Positions 63,400 through 64,000 of a stretch of 64,000 bases of DNA are shown here, in pieces. Under the pieces are notes generated by a model. It was given only the letters and a program-made list of their open reading frames with translations, was not told the origin of the DNA and did no database searches. Position numbers and translations under genes: made by a program. Location: positions 11,780,001 through 11,844,000 of the forward strand of contig NC_060116.1 of NCBI RefSeq assembly GCF_021155765.1, in the 5' to 3' direction. This DNA is from Diprion similis (taxonomy: Eukaryota; Arthropoda; Insecta; Hymenoptera; Diprionidae). Position 1 is the first letter of the stretch; each line of letters starts with the position of its first letter.

Positions 63400-64000
63400 T
63401 AATTTCGCGAGAAATATCGATTGACCGCAGTCCCAATACGCTGCAAGGAACCGATCAAAAGTTACAGCCAAAAAACTGCATATTTCCATCGTCATTTCTT
63501 TGCTGTTAGTCTTACGCTTTTTTTAATGTGTTTTTTGAGTTCCTGGGGTTCCAATCAACCGAGAAACGGTCATACGAATCAATTCGGAGACCAGAAATTT
63601 TCAGCTCAAAAAATCACGAAAAAAGTAAGGCTAACCCCTTTTGATTTTTGGCGAAAATTTCGACGACTTTGAAAACTGCTGCAATTAATTCTTTAGGACT
63701 TTATTCCGACGTAATTTCGCGAGAGAAATCGATCGAGCGTGGTCCCAATACGCTGCGAGCAACGGATCAAAAGTTACAGCCAAAAAACTGCAGATTTTCA
63801 TCGTCATTTCTCTGCTGTTTGTCCTACGCTTGTTTTAATGTGTTTTTCGAGTTTCTGGGGTTCCAATTAGCCTAGAAACGGTCACACAAATCAATTCGAA
63901 GATCAGAAATTTTCAGCTCTAAAAATCGCAAAACAAGCAATGCTAACCCCTTTGGAATCTAGACAAATTTTTGACGAATCTGAAAAATGCTGCAAGCAAT
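63400..64000. repeat. Diverged right-edge satellite monomers
   Basis: From about 63400 the monomers depart from the core and show CGGAGACCAGAAATTTTCAG and AAATCACGAAAAAAGTAAGG, the same diagnostic segments as at the left edge. Still further diverged sequence reaches the window end, so the array or its remnants continue beyond it. Confidence 0.75.

Larger units (their letters stand above)
31290..64000. repeat. Tandem satellite array, about 304-bp monomer, about 107 monomers, continuing past the window
   Basis: Head-to-tail monomers of 304 bp (305 bp in one variant class) fill the right half of the window. Each monomer contains a PstI site (CTGCAG), an XbaI site (TCTAGA), an ATCGATTGATCG dyad, and an A-tract segment (CGGCCAAAAAAAATCC). 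Monomers in the core differ by only a few substitutions. Each carries a minus-strand open frame of 106 codons that starts in one monomer and ends 17 bp into the next; it is an effect of the repeat and is not called as a gene. Centromeric or pericentromeric heterochromatin is the usual home of such arrays, but no location is shown here. Confidence 0.95.

Noticed and set aside
31290-64000. Direct repeats considered as a CRISPR array
   Set aside because: Units are 304 bp, contiguous and without unique spacers, in a eukaryotic genome.

Overview
The window reads as nuclear DNA of an insect. Genes carry short GT-AG introns, TATA boxes and AATAAA signals, and three of them have the layout typical of insect cuticle/extracellular-matrix genes: a signal peptide split by an intron a few codons after the start, then a low-complexity secreted chain. 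I cannot fix the order or species from sequence alone. rRNA target sequences and family comparisons below come from general knowledge, not from a search.

Layout. 1-2190: 5' part of a secreted Ser/Gly-rich protein gene (minus strand, runs off the left edge). 2190-8100: AT-rich intergenic DNA. 8119-10711: a second secreted Gln/Pro-rich protein (minus). 13350-14528: a third, very small secreted Ala/Tyr/Pro-rich cuticle-type protein (minus). 15465-16102: a 68-residue single-membrane-span protein (plus) with NRF-1-like promoter palindromes. 18555-20694: a complete eight-exon M14 zinc procarboxypeptidase (minus). 21855-24711: METTL6, a tRNA 3-methylcytidine methyltransferase, continuing without a visible poly(A) signal into a downstream spliced unit (minus). 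24.9-31.3 kb: mostly non-coding, with microsatellites and one GC-richer, mobile-element-like patch. About 31.29 kb to the right edge: a tandem satellite of about 304 bp per monomer, roughly 107 monomers in the window, continuing beyond it.

The most interesting system is the METTL6 locus. Six introns in a row on the minus strand (two in METTL6, four in the unit just downstream) each contain one C/D-box snoRNA, 70-90 nt upstream of the 3' splice site, the classic host-gene arrangement. Three are near copies of one another and match the SNORD80/SNORD77/yeast snR60 type (two guides against 28S rRNA sites 91 nt apart). A fourth copy has lost the D-box guide and acquired a different antisense element. 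A fifth has a 13-nt match to 18S rRNA. The sixth has a SNORD44-type guide to 18S. The SNORD44/SNORD80 combination recalls vertebrate GAS5, here coupled to a protein-coding tRNA methyltransferase gene.

The satellite has a homogenised core with multi-monomer (higher-order) duplications and diverged edge monomers on both sides that share an older sequence type. The 106-residue reading frames that recur in it are a by-product of the repeat and are not annotated as genes.
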